64,000 nt of DNA from Gemmobacter sp034519525 (GTDB lineage Bacteria; Pseudomonadota; Alphaproteobacteria; Rhodobacterales; Rhodobacteraceae). How positions within the stretch are numbered: position 1 is the first letter of the stretch; each line of letters opens with the position of its first letter. Both the position numbers and the translations under genes were made by a program. Where the stretch lies: positions 62,001-126,000 of the forward strand of contig JAXHOJ010000057.1 in the NCBI GenBank assembly GCA_034519525.1. Direction: 5' to 3'. The notes under the pieces are model-generated. The model was given only the letters and a program-made list of their open reading frames with translations, was not told the DNA's origin and did not search any database. Positions 7,596 through 16,478 of this stretch are shown here, piece after piece.

Positions 7596-9062
7596 ATGAT
7601 GACCTTTACACTCGCCATTGTCGGACGCCCCAATGTGGGAAAATCGACGCTGTTCAACCGCCTTGTCGGCAAGAAACTTGCACTGGTCGATGACCAGCCG
7701 GGGGTAACCCGTGACCTGCGCGAAGGCGACGCAAAGCTGTTCGACATGCGCTTTACGGTGATCGACACCGCAGGGCTTGAAGAAGTCACCGATGACAGCC
7801 TGCAGGGCCGGATGCGGCGGCTGACCGAGCGCGCCGTAGAAATGGCCGATATCTGCCTGTTCCTGATCGACGGCCGCGTGGGGGTGACCCCCTCGGACGA
7901 GGTCTTTGCCGATATTCTGCGCCGCAAGAATGCGCATGTGATCGTGGGCGTGAACAAGGCCGAAGGCAAGGCAGGCGATGGTGGCGCCATCGAAGCCTGG
8001 AGCCTGGGCCTGGGCGAGCCCGTGCGCATGTCTGCCGAACATGGCGAAGGCATGGATGATCTGTACCACATCCTGCGCCCGATCGGCGCCCAGTTCGAAG
8101 AACGCGCCGCCGCCGATGCGCCCATCACCGATGTGGATGTGCCAGAGGATGAGGCGGATGTCGAAGCCGACGAAAACGCCCACAAGCCTACGGAAAAACA
8201 CCCGCTGCAGATCGCCGTCATCGGGCGGCCCAATGCCGGAAAATCGACGCTGATCAACAAGATCATCGGCGAAGATCGCCTGCTGACGGGCCCCGAGGCC
8301 GGGATCACCCGTGACGCCATCTCGCTGCGCACCAACTGGCTTGGCACGCCGACCCGGATCTTCGATACGGCGGGGATGCGCAAGAAGGCCAAGATCAACG
8401 ACAAGCTGGAAAAGCTGTCGGTCTCTGATGGCCTGCGCGCGGTGCGCTTTGCCGAAGTGGTTGTGGTTCTGCTGGATGTGGAAATCCCGTTTGAACAGCA
8501 GGATCTGCGCATCGCAGATTATGCCGAGACAGAGGGCCGCGCCGTTGTGGTGGCGGTCAACAAATGGGATCTGGAAGACGAAAAGCAGGACAAGCTGGCC
8601 GAACTGAAAGAGATGTTCGACCGCCTGCTGCCGCAGCTGCGCGGCGCACCGCTGGTTACGGTTTCGGCCAAGACCGGACGGGGGCTGGATCGTCTGAATG
8701 CCGCCATCCTGAAGGCGCATGATGTCTGGAACCGCCGCATCACCACGGCGCGGCTGAACAGCTGGCTGGGCGCCATGACCGAGGCGCACCCGCCGCCGGC
8801 CCCGGGCGGCAAGCGGATCAAGCTGCGCTACATGACCCAGGTGAAGACCCGGCCGCCGGGTTTTGTGGTGATGTGTTCGCACCCGGACCTGATGCCCGAA
8901 AGCTATCGCCGCTATCTGGTGAACGGGTTGCGCGACCATTTCGACATGCCGGGCACGCCGATCCGCGTCACCTTCCGCGGGCAGGGCAACCAGAACCCGT
9001 TCCGCGACAAGAAGAACTGGGGCACGCCCTCGCGGCTGCGCAAGCATCTGGACAAGAAATGA
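7596..9062 (+). CDS. der: GTPase Der (EngA), ribosome assembly
   Basis: A protein of 488 residues with two tandem GTPase domains and a C-terminal KH-like domain, needed for maturation of the 50S subunit. Domain 1 has G1 GRPNVGKST (about 9-17), G3 DTAGL and G4 NKAEG. Domain 2 has G1 GRPNAGKST (about 209), G3 DTAGM, and G4 NKWD. The linker between them is acidic (PEDEADVEADENAH). Two ATG codons are in frame at 7596 and 7599; CCCGGAGGG lies upstream and does not decide between them. A terminator follows. Confidence 0.97.
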   Translation: MMTFTLAIVGRPNVGKSTLFNRLVGKKLALVDDQPGVTRDLREGDAKLFDMRFTVIDTAGLEEVTDDSLQGRMRRLTERAVEMADICLFLIDGRVGVTPSDEVFADILRRKNAHVIVGVNKAEGKAGDGGAIEAWSLGLGEPVRMSAEHGEGMDDLYHILRPIGAQFEERAAADAPITDVDVPEDEADVEADENAHKPTEKHPLQIAVIGRPNAGKSTLINKIIGEDRLLTGPEAGITRDAISLRTNWLGTPTRIFDTAGMRKKAKINDKLEKLSVSDGLRAVRFAEVVVVLLDVEIPFEQQDLRIADYAETEGRAVVVAVNKWDLEDEKQDKLAELKEMFDRLLPQLRGAPLVTVSAKTGRGLDRLNAAILKAHDVWNRRITTARLNSWLGAMTEAHPPPAPGGKRIKLRYMTQVKTRPPGFVVMCSHPDLMPESYRRYLVNGLRDHFDMPGTPIRVTFRGQGNQNPFRDKKNWGTPSRLRKHLDKK

Positions 9063-9065
9063 CGC

Positions 9066-9092
9066 AACGCCCGCCGGTCTGGCGGGCGTTTT
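9066..9092 (+). terminator. Terminator of der
   Basis: A perfect 10-bp stem, AACGCCCGCC (9066-9075) with GGCGGGCGTT (9081-9090), closes a 5-base loop and runs into TTTTC. It lies 3 bases after the der stop codon. Confidence 0.8.
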
Positions 9093-9102
9093 CATTCTGG
9101 GG

Positions 9103-9148
9103 GCAAATTTCTTCGAAGAAATTTGCAAAAGTTTTCGAAAACTTTTGC
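9103..9148. repeat. Paired AT-rich palindromes, copy 1
   Basis: Two 24-base perfect palindromes (9103-9126 with arm GCAAATTTCTTC; 9125-9148 with arm GCAAAAGTTTTC) share the dinucleotide GC. They lie between the convergent der gene and the ABC ATPase gene. The same architecture recurs at 37218, 43920, 50185 and 61724. Each could fold into a hairpin and end transcription in either direction. Confidence 0.85.
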
Positions 9149-9149
9149 C

Positions 9150-11234
9150 TCACTCCGCCGCGATCTGGATCACAGGCTCCATCTGCGCCAGCACATCATC
9201 GGGCAGGTGGCACTTGATCTGATGTCCGCCTGCCAGCTGGCGCACCGGCGGCACCTCGCTTTCACACAATCCCCCCGGCACCTGGCCCTTCCAGCGGCAG
9301 CGCGTCTGGAACGGGCAGCCGGGCGGCGGGTTCATCGCGGATGGAATATCACCCTCCAGTACGATGCGTTTTTTCTTCACCCGCGTGTCGGCAATCGGCA
9401 CCGCCGACAGCAGCGCCTCGGTATAGGGGTGGTAGGGCGGTGAAAACACCTGATCGGTGCTGCCCATTTCCACCACATGCCCCAGATACATCACCATCAC
9501 CCGGTCTGACAGATAGCGCACGATCGACAGATCATGGCTGATGAACAGCAGGGTGGTGCCATTCTCGCGCTGGATATCCATCAGCAGATCGGTCACGGCC
9601 GCCTGCACGCTGACATCCAGCGCCGAAACGGGCTCATCCGCGACCACGATCTTGGCGCCCCCGGCAAAGGCCCGCGCGATGCCCACCCGCTGTTTCTGCC
9701 CGCCGGACAGCTGCCGTGGCATCCGGTCGGCAAAGGCGCGCGGCAGTTTCACCAGATCCAGCAGTTCCAGCATCCGGTTGCTGCGCTCCGCATCCGAGGC
9801 GCCGATGCCAAAGATTTCCAGCGCGCGGATGATCTGCCGCCCCACGCTCATCGAGGGGTTGAGCGTGTCGAACGGGTTCTGGAACACCATCTGCACGCCG
9901 GAAACCGTATCGACATTGCGCTTTTCGATGGGCGTGTTCTGGATATCCCGGTCGTAAAGCATGATCTTGCCGCTGGTTGCGGTTTCCAGCCCCATCAACA
10001 CCTTGGCGAAGGTGGATTTGCCGCAGCCCGATTCCCCCACAATCGCCAGCGTCTCGCCCTCGCGCGCCTCGAAGCTGAGCGTTTCATTCGCCTTCACCAC
10101 CTTGGCCGGGCCGCCGCCGAAGACGCCACCGCCCGAAACCTCGTAGTATTTCTGCAGATCCTCCATGCGCAGGACAACCTCGCCCACCGGAGTTTTTGCA
10201 TGGCGTTTCATGGCCTTGGGCGGGGTATTCCAGTCGATCTCTTCAAAGCGCAGACAGCGGCTGTCATGGCGGTCACGCCCGATGACTGGGCGCATGGCGA
10301 TTTCGGCCGCATCGCAGCGCCCTTGCGCGAAATGATCGCAGCGCGGCCCGAAATTGCAGCCCGGCGGCCGTTCATGCGGCAGCGGAAAGTTGCCCGGAAT
10401 GGCCACCAGCGGGCTCGCGTTCTTGTCGGCCCCCGGCAGCGGGATCGAGCGGAACAGCGCCTGGGTATAGGGGTGGCGCATATGATCGAACACCTCGGCC
10501 ACGGCGCCGGTTTCCACCGCCTCGCCGGAATACATGACGGTGATGCGGTCGCAGACCTCCAGCACCAGACCAAGATTATGGCTGATGAACAGCATCGAGG
10601 TGCCGTATTTTTCGCCCAGATCGCGCACCAGATCGACGATGCCTGCCTCGACCGTCACATCCAGCGCGGTGGTGGGTTCATCCAGGATCAGCAGCGCCGG
10701 TTTCGACATCAGCGCCATGGCGATGACGATCCGCTGCTGCTGCCCACCTGACAGCTGGTGCGGATAGCTTTTCAGGATGCGGTCCGGGTCGGGCAGGCGC
10801 ACATCCGCCACGATCTGCCTGGCCAGCGCCAGGGCCTGGGCGCGCCCCATGCGCTGATGGATCATCGGCACTTCGGCCAGCTGGGCACCGATGGTCATCG
10901 CCGGGTTCAGCGATGCCATCGGCTCTTGATAGATCATCGCGATTTCCGAGCCACGGATATGGCGCAGCCCGTCTTCGCCCATCGTGGTCAGATCGCGGCC
11001 CTTGAAGCGGATACTGCCCCCGACAATGCGCCCGGTCTTGCCCAGATCGCGCATCACCGCCAGCGCCACGGTGGATTTGCCGCAGCCGGATTCGCCCACC
11101 AGCCCCATCGCCTCGCCCGCCATGACCCGGCAGGAGAAATCCATCACCGCCGGAATTTCACGGGTGCGGGTAAAGAAGGAGATCGAGAGATTTTCGATTT
11201 CCAGGATGGGCTGATCCGGGGTCCAGTCTGGCAT
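9150..11234 (-). CDS. Oligopeptide/dipeptide-type ABC importer, fused double ATPase
   Basis: A protein of 694 residues that joins two ATPase domains usually made as separate DppD and DppF subunits. Domain 1 has Walker A GESGCGKST (about 47), signature LSGGQQQR and Walker B LLILDEPTTALD. Domain 2 has Walker A GESGCGKST (about 414), signature LSGGQKQR and Walker B IVVADEPVSALD. Both end with the oligopeptide-transporter C-terminal Cys module (CNFGPRCDHFAQGRC and CPFQTRCRWKG). It powers uptake with the two permeases and the binding protein encoded upstream on the same strand. Substrate is not deducible; this family takes peptides, nickel, opines or sugars. Confidence 0.93.
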   Translation of the reverse strand: MPDWTPDQPILEIENLSISFFTRTREIPAVMDFSCRVMAGEAMGLVGESGCGKSTVALAVMRDLGKTGRIVGGSIRFKGRDLTTMGEDGLRHIRGSEIAMIYQEPMASLNPAMTIGAQLAEVPMIHQRMGRAQALALARQIVADVRLPDPDRILKSYPHQLSGGQQQRIVIAMALMSKPALLILDEPTTALDVTVEAGIVDLVRDLGEKYGTSMLFISHNLGLVLEVCDRITVMYSGEAVETGAVAEVFDHMRHPYTQALFRSIPLPGADKNASPLVAIPGNFPLPHERPPGCNFGPRCDHFAQGRCDAAEIAMRPVIGRDRHDSRCLRFEEIDWNTPPKAMKRHAKTPVGEVVLRMEDLQKYYEVSGGGVFGGGPAKVVKANETLSFEAREGETLAIVGESGCGKSTFAKVLMGLETATSGKIMLYDRDIQNTPIEKRNVDTVSGVQMVFQNPFDTLNPSMSVGRQIIRALEIFGIGASDAERSNRMLELLDLVKLPRAFADRMPRQLSGGQKQRVGIARAFAGGAKIVVADEPVSALDVSVQAAVTDLLMDIQRENGTTLLFISHDLSIVRYLSDRVMVMYLGHVVEMGSTDQVFSPPYHPYTEALLSAVPIADTRVKKKRIVLEGDIPSAMNPPPGCPFQTRCRWKGQVPGGLCESEVPPVRQLAGGHQIKCHLPDDVLAQMEPVIQIAAE

Positions 11235-11261
11235 GGCGTCTCTCTGGCTGGCTGGGGAGGA

Positions 11262-11298
11262 CCGGGGGCTGCCTGCCCCCGGACCCCCGGGGATATTT
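11262..11298. repeat. Dispersed GC-hairpin/ATATTT element, copy 1
   Basis: A stem of CCGGGGGC (11262-11269) with GCCCCCGG (11275-11282) is followed by CCCCCGGGGATATTT. It sits in the 79-base gap between the ATPase and permease genes of the transport operon. Related copies are at 17368-17409, 29821-29845, 37152-37180 and 50295-50320. Confidence 0.6.
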
Positions 11299-11313
11299 CA
11301 ACAACGGGAAGGA

Positions 11314-12507
11314 TCAATCCTTCAGGCTTTCTTCGCGCAGGCCATCGGCCAGCAGGTTGAGGCCGAGGACGAGGCTCATCAGGGCAAGGGCGGGCACCAC
11401 GGCGGGATGCGGGAAGACCGACAGCAGGCGGCGGCCAGCGTTGATCGTCGATCCCCAGTCGGGGCTTTCGGGCGAAACGCCGAGGCCGAAGAAGCCGAGC
11501 GTGCCCAGAAGGATGGTGGTATAGCCGATGCGCAGGCAGAAATCGACGATCAGCGGCCCGCGCGCATTCGGCAGGATTTCCCACAGCATGATATACCACG
11601 GGCCTTCGCCGCGCGTCTGGCCGGCGGCAACGTAATCGCGCGATTTCAGATCCATGGTCAGACCGCGCACGATGCGGAACACGGTCGGTGCGTTGACGAA
11701 GACCACCGAGACGAAGACGTTCAGCAGGTTGGGCTCCATCGCCCAGATGCCGGTCGGATCGGCATTGAAGGCAAGCCCCGCATAGACCCAGAGACCCAGC
11801 GCAAGGGTGATGCCGATATAGATGTTGCGCCGCCGCGGATCGGTAAAGAAACGCGAATTCCACAGGATGCAGAGGAACAGGATCGGAAAGCCGAACAGCA
11901 CGGCCGCCATCACATTCGGGATCGAGGCGCGCCAGCCTGCGATCAGCGGGCCGGTGTTCTGGATTTCCGGCGTGACCAGCAGGTAGAACAGCAGGATCAC
12001 CGGAAAGGCCAGCACAAGGTTCGACACGAAGGACAGCAGGGTATCCAGCCTGCCGCCGATATAGCCTGCGGGCAGGCCCAGGGTGATGCCCACCATGAAG
12101 GCAAAGGCCGTGGCGGCCGGGGCGATGGCCAGCACGTCGCGCGCCCCCATCACCATGCGCGAGAACACGTCGCGCGCCAGCGCATCACCGCCCAGCAGGT
12201 AGTGCGGGAACAGCGTATCTGCGCCGGATTTCAGGGCGCTGCCCGGCAGGGCGTTCTTCATGCCGGACAGCTGCGCCAGCGGATCATGGGTGATGATCAT
12301 GGGCGCGAAGATCGCGGTAAAGACCCAGAACATCACGATGGCAAAGCCCGTCATGCCGATCGGGCTGTCAAACAGCCGCCCGTAAAGGCCAAGGCGGCGG
12401 CGATAAACGCGGGATACGGTGAAAACCAGCCCCAGGGCCACCCAGACCGGCAGCAGCTGCAGGGCCATGGCGGCAAGGATGGCAGGCCAGGAAAGTGCGT
12501 CCATCAT
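11314..12507 (-). CDS. ABC importer permease, DppC/OppC type
   Basis: An inner-membrane protein of 397 residues. It has an extra N-terminal membrane helix pair, the OppC N-terminal motif (GLYGRLFDSPIGMTGFAIVMFWVF) and the BPD_transp_1 domain, with the EAA-type loop near SRDYVAAGQTRGEGPWYIMLWEILPNARGP (only the ends quoted: SRDYVAAGQTRG and ILPNARGP). It pairs with the upstream OppB-type permease, 4 bases away. It is longer than the usual 280-300 residues because of an insert around ILFYLLVTPEIQNTGPL. Confidence 0.92.
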   Translation of the reverse strand: MMDALSWPAILAAMALQLLPVWVALGLVFTVSRVYRRRLGLYGRLFDSPIGMTGFAIVMFWVFTAIFAPMIITHDPLAQLSGMKNALPGSALKSGADTLFPHYLLGGDALARDVFSRMVMGARDVLAIAPAATAFAFMVGITLGLPAGYIGGRLDTLLSFVSNLVLAFPVILLFYLLVTPEIQNTGPLIAGWRASIPNVMAAVLFGFPILFLCILWNSRFFTDPRRRNIYIGITLALGLWVYAGLAFNADPTGIWAMEPNLLNVFVSVVFVNAPTVFRIVRGLTMDLKSRDYVAAGQTRGEGPWYIMLWEILPNARGPLIVDFCLRIGYTTILLGTLGFFGLGVSPESPDWGSTINAGRRLLSVFPHPAVVPALALMSLVLGLNLLADGLREESLKD

Positions 12508-12511
12508 CGCC

Positions 12512-13555
12512 TCACGACAGCCGGATACGGGGGTTGAGCCAGGCGTAGCCCAGATCGGAGATCAGCTGGGTTATCAGCACGACCAGCACCGCCACCACCG
12601 AACAGCCCAGCAGCATGTCGATGTCGTTATTGCCGGCGGCCTGCACCAGCGTCCAGCCGAAGCCCTTGTAGTTGAACAGGGTTTCCACGATCACCACGCC
12701 GTTCAGCAGCCAGGGGAACTGCAGCATGATGACGGTGAAGGGCGCGATCAGCGCATTGCGCAGCGCGTGGCGGATCACCACGTCGCGGAAGCGCACGCCT
12801 TTCAGCCGGGCTGTGCGGATATATTGCTGGGTCATCACCTCGGCCATCGAGGCGCGGGTCATCCGGGCGATATAGCCGATGCCGTACAGCGCAATGGTCA
12901 TCACCGGCAGAAAGAAGTTTTCAAAGGTGATCTCGTCCATGGCGCCGGTGGCGGTGCCCTTGAACCATTTCAGCCCCGTCACGGAAGAGGCGAAAATGGT
13001 GACAAGGATCACGCCTGACACATATTCAGGCGTGGCGGTGGTGGCGATTGACACGGTGGACAGCGAGCGATCGAGCTTTGATCCTTCGCGCATCCCGGCC
13101 AGAACCCCGATCAGCAGCGAAGCGGGCACCATCACCGCCATCACCCAGAACATCAGCCATCCGGTCAGGCCCAGCCGGGTGGCCAGGATCTTGCCCACAG
13201 GCTCCTTGAACACATTGGACCAGCCCCAATAGCCCTGCAGGATACCGCAATAGCGCGGCGCGGCGGCGGGATCGGTGCCGCGCAGGATGCAGCGCCCCTC
13301 GGGGCCATTCGCGCCCTCGGCCACATGGCCGGGCACCACGCCCAGCCATTCGCCATAGCGGGAGAAGACCGGGCGGGAATAGCCGTATTTCTCCAGCCAG
13401 CTGGCCACTTCGGCATCGCTGATCCGGCTTCCGGCCTCGGATTTGGCCACTTTTTCAAGATTGGGCGGCAGGTTGGTCAGCCAGAACACCACGAAGGTGA
13501 GGCAAAGTGCCGTCAAAGCCATGGTGGCAATGCGTCGGCCAAGGAAACGCAGCAT
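12512..13555 (-). CDS. ABC importer permease, DppB/OppB type
   Basis: An inner-membrane protein of 347 residues. The first helix (MLRFLGRRIATMALTALCLTF shortened here to RRIATMALTALCLTF) is typical of OppB permeases, followed by a long periplasmic loop with two Cys (GRCILRGTDP and PRYCGILQ) and the transport domain with the EAA loop YIRTARLKGVRFRDVVIRHALRN (quoted in part). It lies between the binding-protein gene and the second permease gene. The two Cys in the loop could form a disulfide in the periplasm. Confidence 0.92.
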   Translation of the reverse strand: MLRFLGRRIATMALTALCLTFVVFWLTNLPPNLEKVAKSEAGSRISDAEVASWLEKYGYSRPVFSRYGEWLGVVPGHVAEGANGPEGRCILRGTDPAAAPRYCGILQGYWGWSNVFKEPVGKILATRLGLTGWLMFWVMAVMVPASLLIGVLAGMREGSKLDRSLSTVSIATTATPEYVSGVILVTIFASSVTGLKWFKGTATGAMDEITFENFFLPVMTIALYGIGYIARMTRASMAEVMTQQYIRTARLKGVRFRDVVIRHALRNALIAPFTVIMLQFPWLLNGVVIVETLFNYKGFGWTLVQAAGNNDIDMLLGCSVVAVLVVLITQLISDLGYAWLNPRIRLS

Positions 13556-13589
13556 CTGTGGCGATCATCCTTCGGCAATAATTAGGGGA

Positions 13590-13612
13590 GGGCGGCCCCC
13601 ATGGGGCCGCCC
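13590..13612. promoter_or_regulatory. Intercistronic hairpin after the binding-protein gene
   Basis: A perfect 10-bp GC stem (GGGCGGCCCC at 13590-13599, GGGGCCGCCC at 13603-13612) with a 3-base loop lies between the binding-protein gene and the first permease gene. There is no U run, so it is more likely to block 3' exonucleases and stabilise the binding-protein mRNA than to end transcription. Such hairpins give excess binding protein over permease in many import operons. Confidence 0.6.
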
Positions 13613-13636
13613 CTGCCTCTGCAGCGGATCGGGCGA

Positions 13637-15277
13637 TCAGGCGGTCATCCACCACTTGTAGTGGTGATGTTCAAAGGTGGCGTGCTGATCCGCCCCCTTC
13701 ACCTTTTCGCTGGTGTGACGGTAGAGCGAGCGCCAGTAGGGCTGCACCATCACGCCTTCGTCCTGCATGATCTTTTCCACCTTCTCCATCACCGCGCGGC
13801 GCTTTTCGGCATCCGCGACAGACATGGCCTCGGCAAGGGCTGCATCGAATTCGGCATTGGCAAAAGCCGCCTCGTTCCAGGCTTCACCCGAGCGATAGGC
13901 CAAAGCCAGAACCTGCACGCCCAGCGGGCGCATGTTCCATTCGGTGGCCGAGAACGGGTATTTCAGCCAGTCGTTCCAGAAGGTCGACCCCGGCAGAACG
14001 GTGCGCTTGATCTTGATCCCGGCATCGCGGATCTGGGCGGCCACGGCATCACAGGTCGCAGCCTGCCAGCCATCATCCAGCGAGATCAGCTCAAACTCGT
14101 GATCGGCCATGCCGGCAGCTTCGATCGCGGCCTTGGCGGCAGCGGGATCCACCTTCAGGGGCGGCAGTTCAAAATATTCCGGGTGGATCGGGCAGACATG
14201 GTGGTTTTCGGCCACGGTGCCCTGATTGTTGTACCCCAGTTCCAGAACCACGGCATTGTCGACAGCCTGCACCAGCGCGCGGCGCACGGCGGCATCCTTG
14301 TATTCTTCGGCAGCCTGATGGAAGCGCACAGCCAGAGTGGCGGCGGTGACCGCTTCGGATTTCGACCAGCCCAGCCCGTCGAGGATATCGACGAATTCGC
14401 CGGTGGTCTGATAGGTGGCGTCGATTTCATCAGCCTCGGCGGCGGCCACAACAGCGGCAGGATCGGTGCCAAGGTCGATATATTCGATCCGGTCCAGATA
14501 CGGGCCGCCATAGACTTCGGTGCCCCACCAAGTATGGGCGGTGTTCTTCACCAGCACCACCTTCACCCCGATTTCCACCGATTCCGGCAGGAAGGGGCCG
14601 GTGCCCGGCGTCTGGGTCGGATCGCCATTGTCATAGGATTTATGCACCACGGCGCCCGGATAATCCGCCAGGTTGGCGATCAGGGTGATATCGGGGGCAG
14701 GCAGCACCAGCTTGATGGTGTGGCTGTCCACCACGATCATGGCGCCGTCTTTCAGCGCCTTCTTGTCCGGATCGACCAGACCGCCCATGCGCCCGGCCAT
14801 CGAGTTGCCCTCGACGCCTGCATCACACCAGCGGGTGATATTATGGGCCACATCTTCTGCGGTGAAATCGTCACCATTGTTCCACTTCACGCCCTTGCGG
14901 ACATTCAGGGTATATTCCGTCGCATCCTCATTGGTGGACCAGCTTTCCAGCAGCATCCCGCGGATCGACCCGTCATTATTGTATTCGACCAGATATTCCA
15001 GCCAGCCCCGGGTGACATTGGCAATCTCGGACCAGTCGGCGGTGCGCGGGTCTTTCAGCGCCTTGGTGAACATCTGCATCCGCAGGGTGCCACCGGCCAC
15101 CGGGGTATCCTGCGCCATGGCGGGCGCCTCAAGCCCCAGCAGGCCATAGGCTGCCACGGCAGACACACCCAGTGCGGTGCTGCGGGCCAGAAATTCGCGG
15201 CGGCTCATCGTGCCTGCGCGCACTTCCTCGGCATAGGCCGGGGCGGCGGGGTGCAGGTTGTGGATCGTCTTCGTCAT
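13637..15277 (-). CDS. ABC importer substrate-binding protein, family 5, Tat-exported
   Basis: A periplasmic solute-binding protein of 546 residues, first gene of the transport operon. The N-terminus carries a twin-arginine signal, MSRREFLARSTALG, followed by a hydrophobic stretch ending near AMAQ (about residue 55). The SBP_bac_5 body has the typical YTLNVRKGVKWNNGDDFTAEDV block. It delivers its ligand to the two permeases. Peptides, nickel or other metal complexes are possible ligands; Tat export hints that folding occurs in the cytoplasm. GGGAG precedes the ATG. Confidence 0.92.
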   Translation of the reverse strand: MTKTIHNLHPAAPAYAEEVRAGTMSRREFLARSTALGVSAVAAYGLLGLEAPAMAQDTPVAGGTLRMQMFTKALKDPRTADWSEIANVTRGWLEYLVEYNNDGSIRGMLLESWSTNEDATEYTLNVRKGVKWNNGDDFTAEDVAHNITRWCDAGVEGNSMAGRMGGLVDPDKKALKDGAMIVVDSHTIKLVLPAPDITLIANLADYPGAVVHKSYDNGDPTQTPGTGPFLPESVEIGVKVVLVKNTAHTWWGTEVYGGPYLDRIEYIDLGTDPAAVVAAAEADEIDATYQTTGEFVDILDGLGWSKSEAVTAATLAVRFHQAAEEYKDAAVRRALVQAVDNAVVLELGYNNQGTVAENHHVCPIHPEYFELPPLKVDPAAAKAAIEAAGMADHEFELISLDDGWQAATCDAVAAQIRDAGIKIKRTVLPGSTFWNDWLKYPFSATEWNMRPLGVQVLALAYRSGEAWNEAAFANAEFDAALAEAMSVADAEKRRAVMEKVEKIMQDEGVMVQPYWRSLYRHTSEKVKGADQHATFEHHHYKWWMTA

Positions 15278-15470
15278 CTTGGGCTCCCTGACAGGTCTGT
15301 GGCGTTTTTATGACGGTGCGCGAAAGCCGCGGAGATCGAAACCGGGGCCGGTGCCGCAACGATTATCTGTAAGACCATTGCGCCTTGTTTTGCGCTAACC
15401 GTCAACGCCGGGTTTCGGCAGGATGAGGTCTGTTTGCGACATTTTTCTGCGGCTTTCAACCGAAGGCATG

Positions 15471-15498
15471 AAAAAACTGCCAGAAATCTCCGGCAGTT
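15471..15498 (-). terminator. Terminator of the AraC-family gene
   Basis: Read on the minus strand, AACTGCC (15498-15492) pairs with GGCAGTT (15481-15475) across a 10-base loop and is followed by TTTT. It lies 34 bases past the stop codon of the AraC-family gene. Confidence 0.7.
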
Positions 15499-15531
15499 GC
15501 GGTTGGTCATGTCGGATTCGGGCAGATCAGC

Positions 15532-16329
15532 CTATCTGGTGCGACGAAAGGCGGTGGGGGATTTTCCCGTCTGGTGCTGGAAGGCACGGGTGAAATAGGC
15601 GGCCGAGGTGAAGCCCAGGTTGCCCGCGATCACATTCACCGCCAGATCCGTTTCGCTCAGCAGGCGGCGGGCTTCAAAGATCAGCCGGTCATGCAGCAGG
15701 GCCGAGGCCGGGCGGCTGCAGGCCTGCTTGCAGCAGCGTGTCAGATGGGTCGGCGTGACGCCCAGCTTCGCCGCGAAATCGGCCACCCCCATGCCAGAGC
15801 GGAACTCCTGCTCCAGCAGCATGGTATAGCGTGCCACCAGACGCCGGGCCGCATCGGGTTTCGGCTGGTCTGGCGCGGCGCGGGCGATCTGCCGTTCCAG
15901 CCAGACGGACAGCAGCCCCAGATGATGGGCGGCTGCGCGATCATGGCCGGGATGGGTGCTGTCCATCTCGCGCTGGATGGCATCCAGCGTGATGTTCAGC
16001 TCTTGCGCCACAAAGGTCTCGCGGATGCGCAGGTGGTGGGGTTCGGCAGGCAAGGTCAGCGCGGTATTGCGGCCAAAGAAGACAGCCGTGCCAAAGACCT
16101 GCTGCCCCACTTCGAACCCGTGCATCACGCCGGGCGGAATGAAGATGGCATTGTTGGTGGTATAGCCCCGGGTCTGCCCGGCCAGCGTGATCCGGCCCTG
16201 ACCCTTGGTGAACCACAGCATCAGCGGTTCCGAATAGGCGCGCATCGCCTCCACCCGCCAGCGGCCCCCGGCGGCAAGACGGGGAATGGCGACAAGGCGG
16301 GGCAGGGACATCGGCGTAAGGTCTTCCAT
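15532..16329 (-). CDS. AraC-family transcriptional regulator
   Basis: A protein of 265 residues. The N-terminal cupin-like sensor domain includes FTKGQGRITLAGQTRGY and FIPPGVMHGFEVG. The C-terminal pair of helix-turn-helix motifs occupies about residues 170-265, with VADFAAKLGVTPTHLTRCCKQ and VNVIAGNLGFTSAAYFTRAFQ. It sits directly upstream of the peptide-type ABC operon in the same orientation, separated by 254 bases and its own terminator, so it could control that operon, but this is only proximity. A second in-frame ATG (MSLPRL) six codons downstream is an alternative start. Confidence 0.9.
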   Translation of the reverse strand: MEDLTPMSLPRLVAIPRLAAGGRWRVEAMRAYSEPLMLWFTKGQGRITLAGQTRGYTTNNAIFIPPGVMHGFEVGQQVFGTAVFFGRNTALTLPAEPHHLRIRETFVAQELNITLDAIQREMDSTHPGHDRAAAHHLGLLSVWLERQIARAAPDQPKPDAARRLVARYTMLLEQEFRSGMGVADFAAKLGVTPTHLTRCCKQACSRPASALLHDRLIFEARRLLSETDLAVNVIAGNLGFTSAAYFTRAFQHQTGKSPTAFRRTR

Positions 16330-16478
16330 GGTGGGTCTTGGCTGTCCGGCTTGGGGCTGGCGTTCAGATAATCAGGCTCTGGTGGATGCCCCAAGCAAAA
16401 TTGCGGCACAGGCCCGACTTTCGCGCGGCGTTGCAAAAATGACTCGCGCCGGTCCGATATCGGTGCCGGTTCTGCCCC

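Noticed and set aside
9534..10751. A 405-codon plus-strand frame inside the ABC ATPase gene
   Set aside because: Antisense shadow; the minus-strand frame has all ABC motifs.
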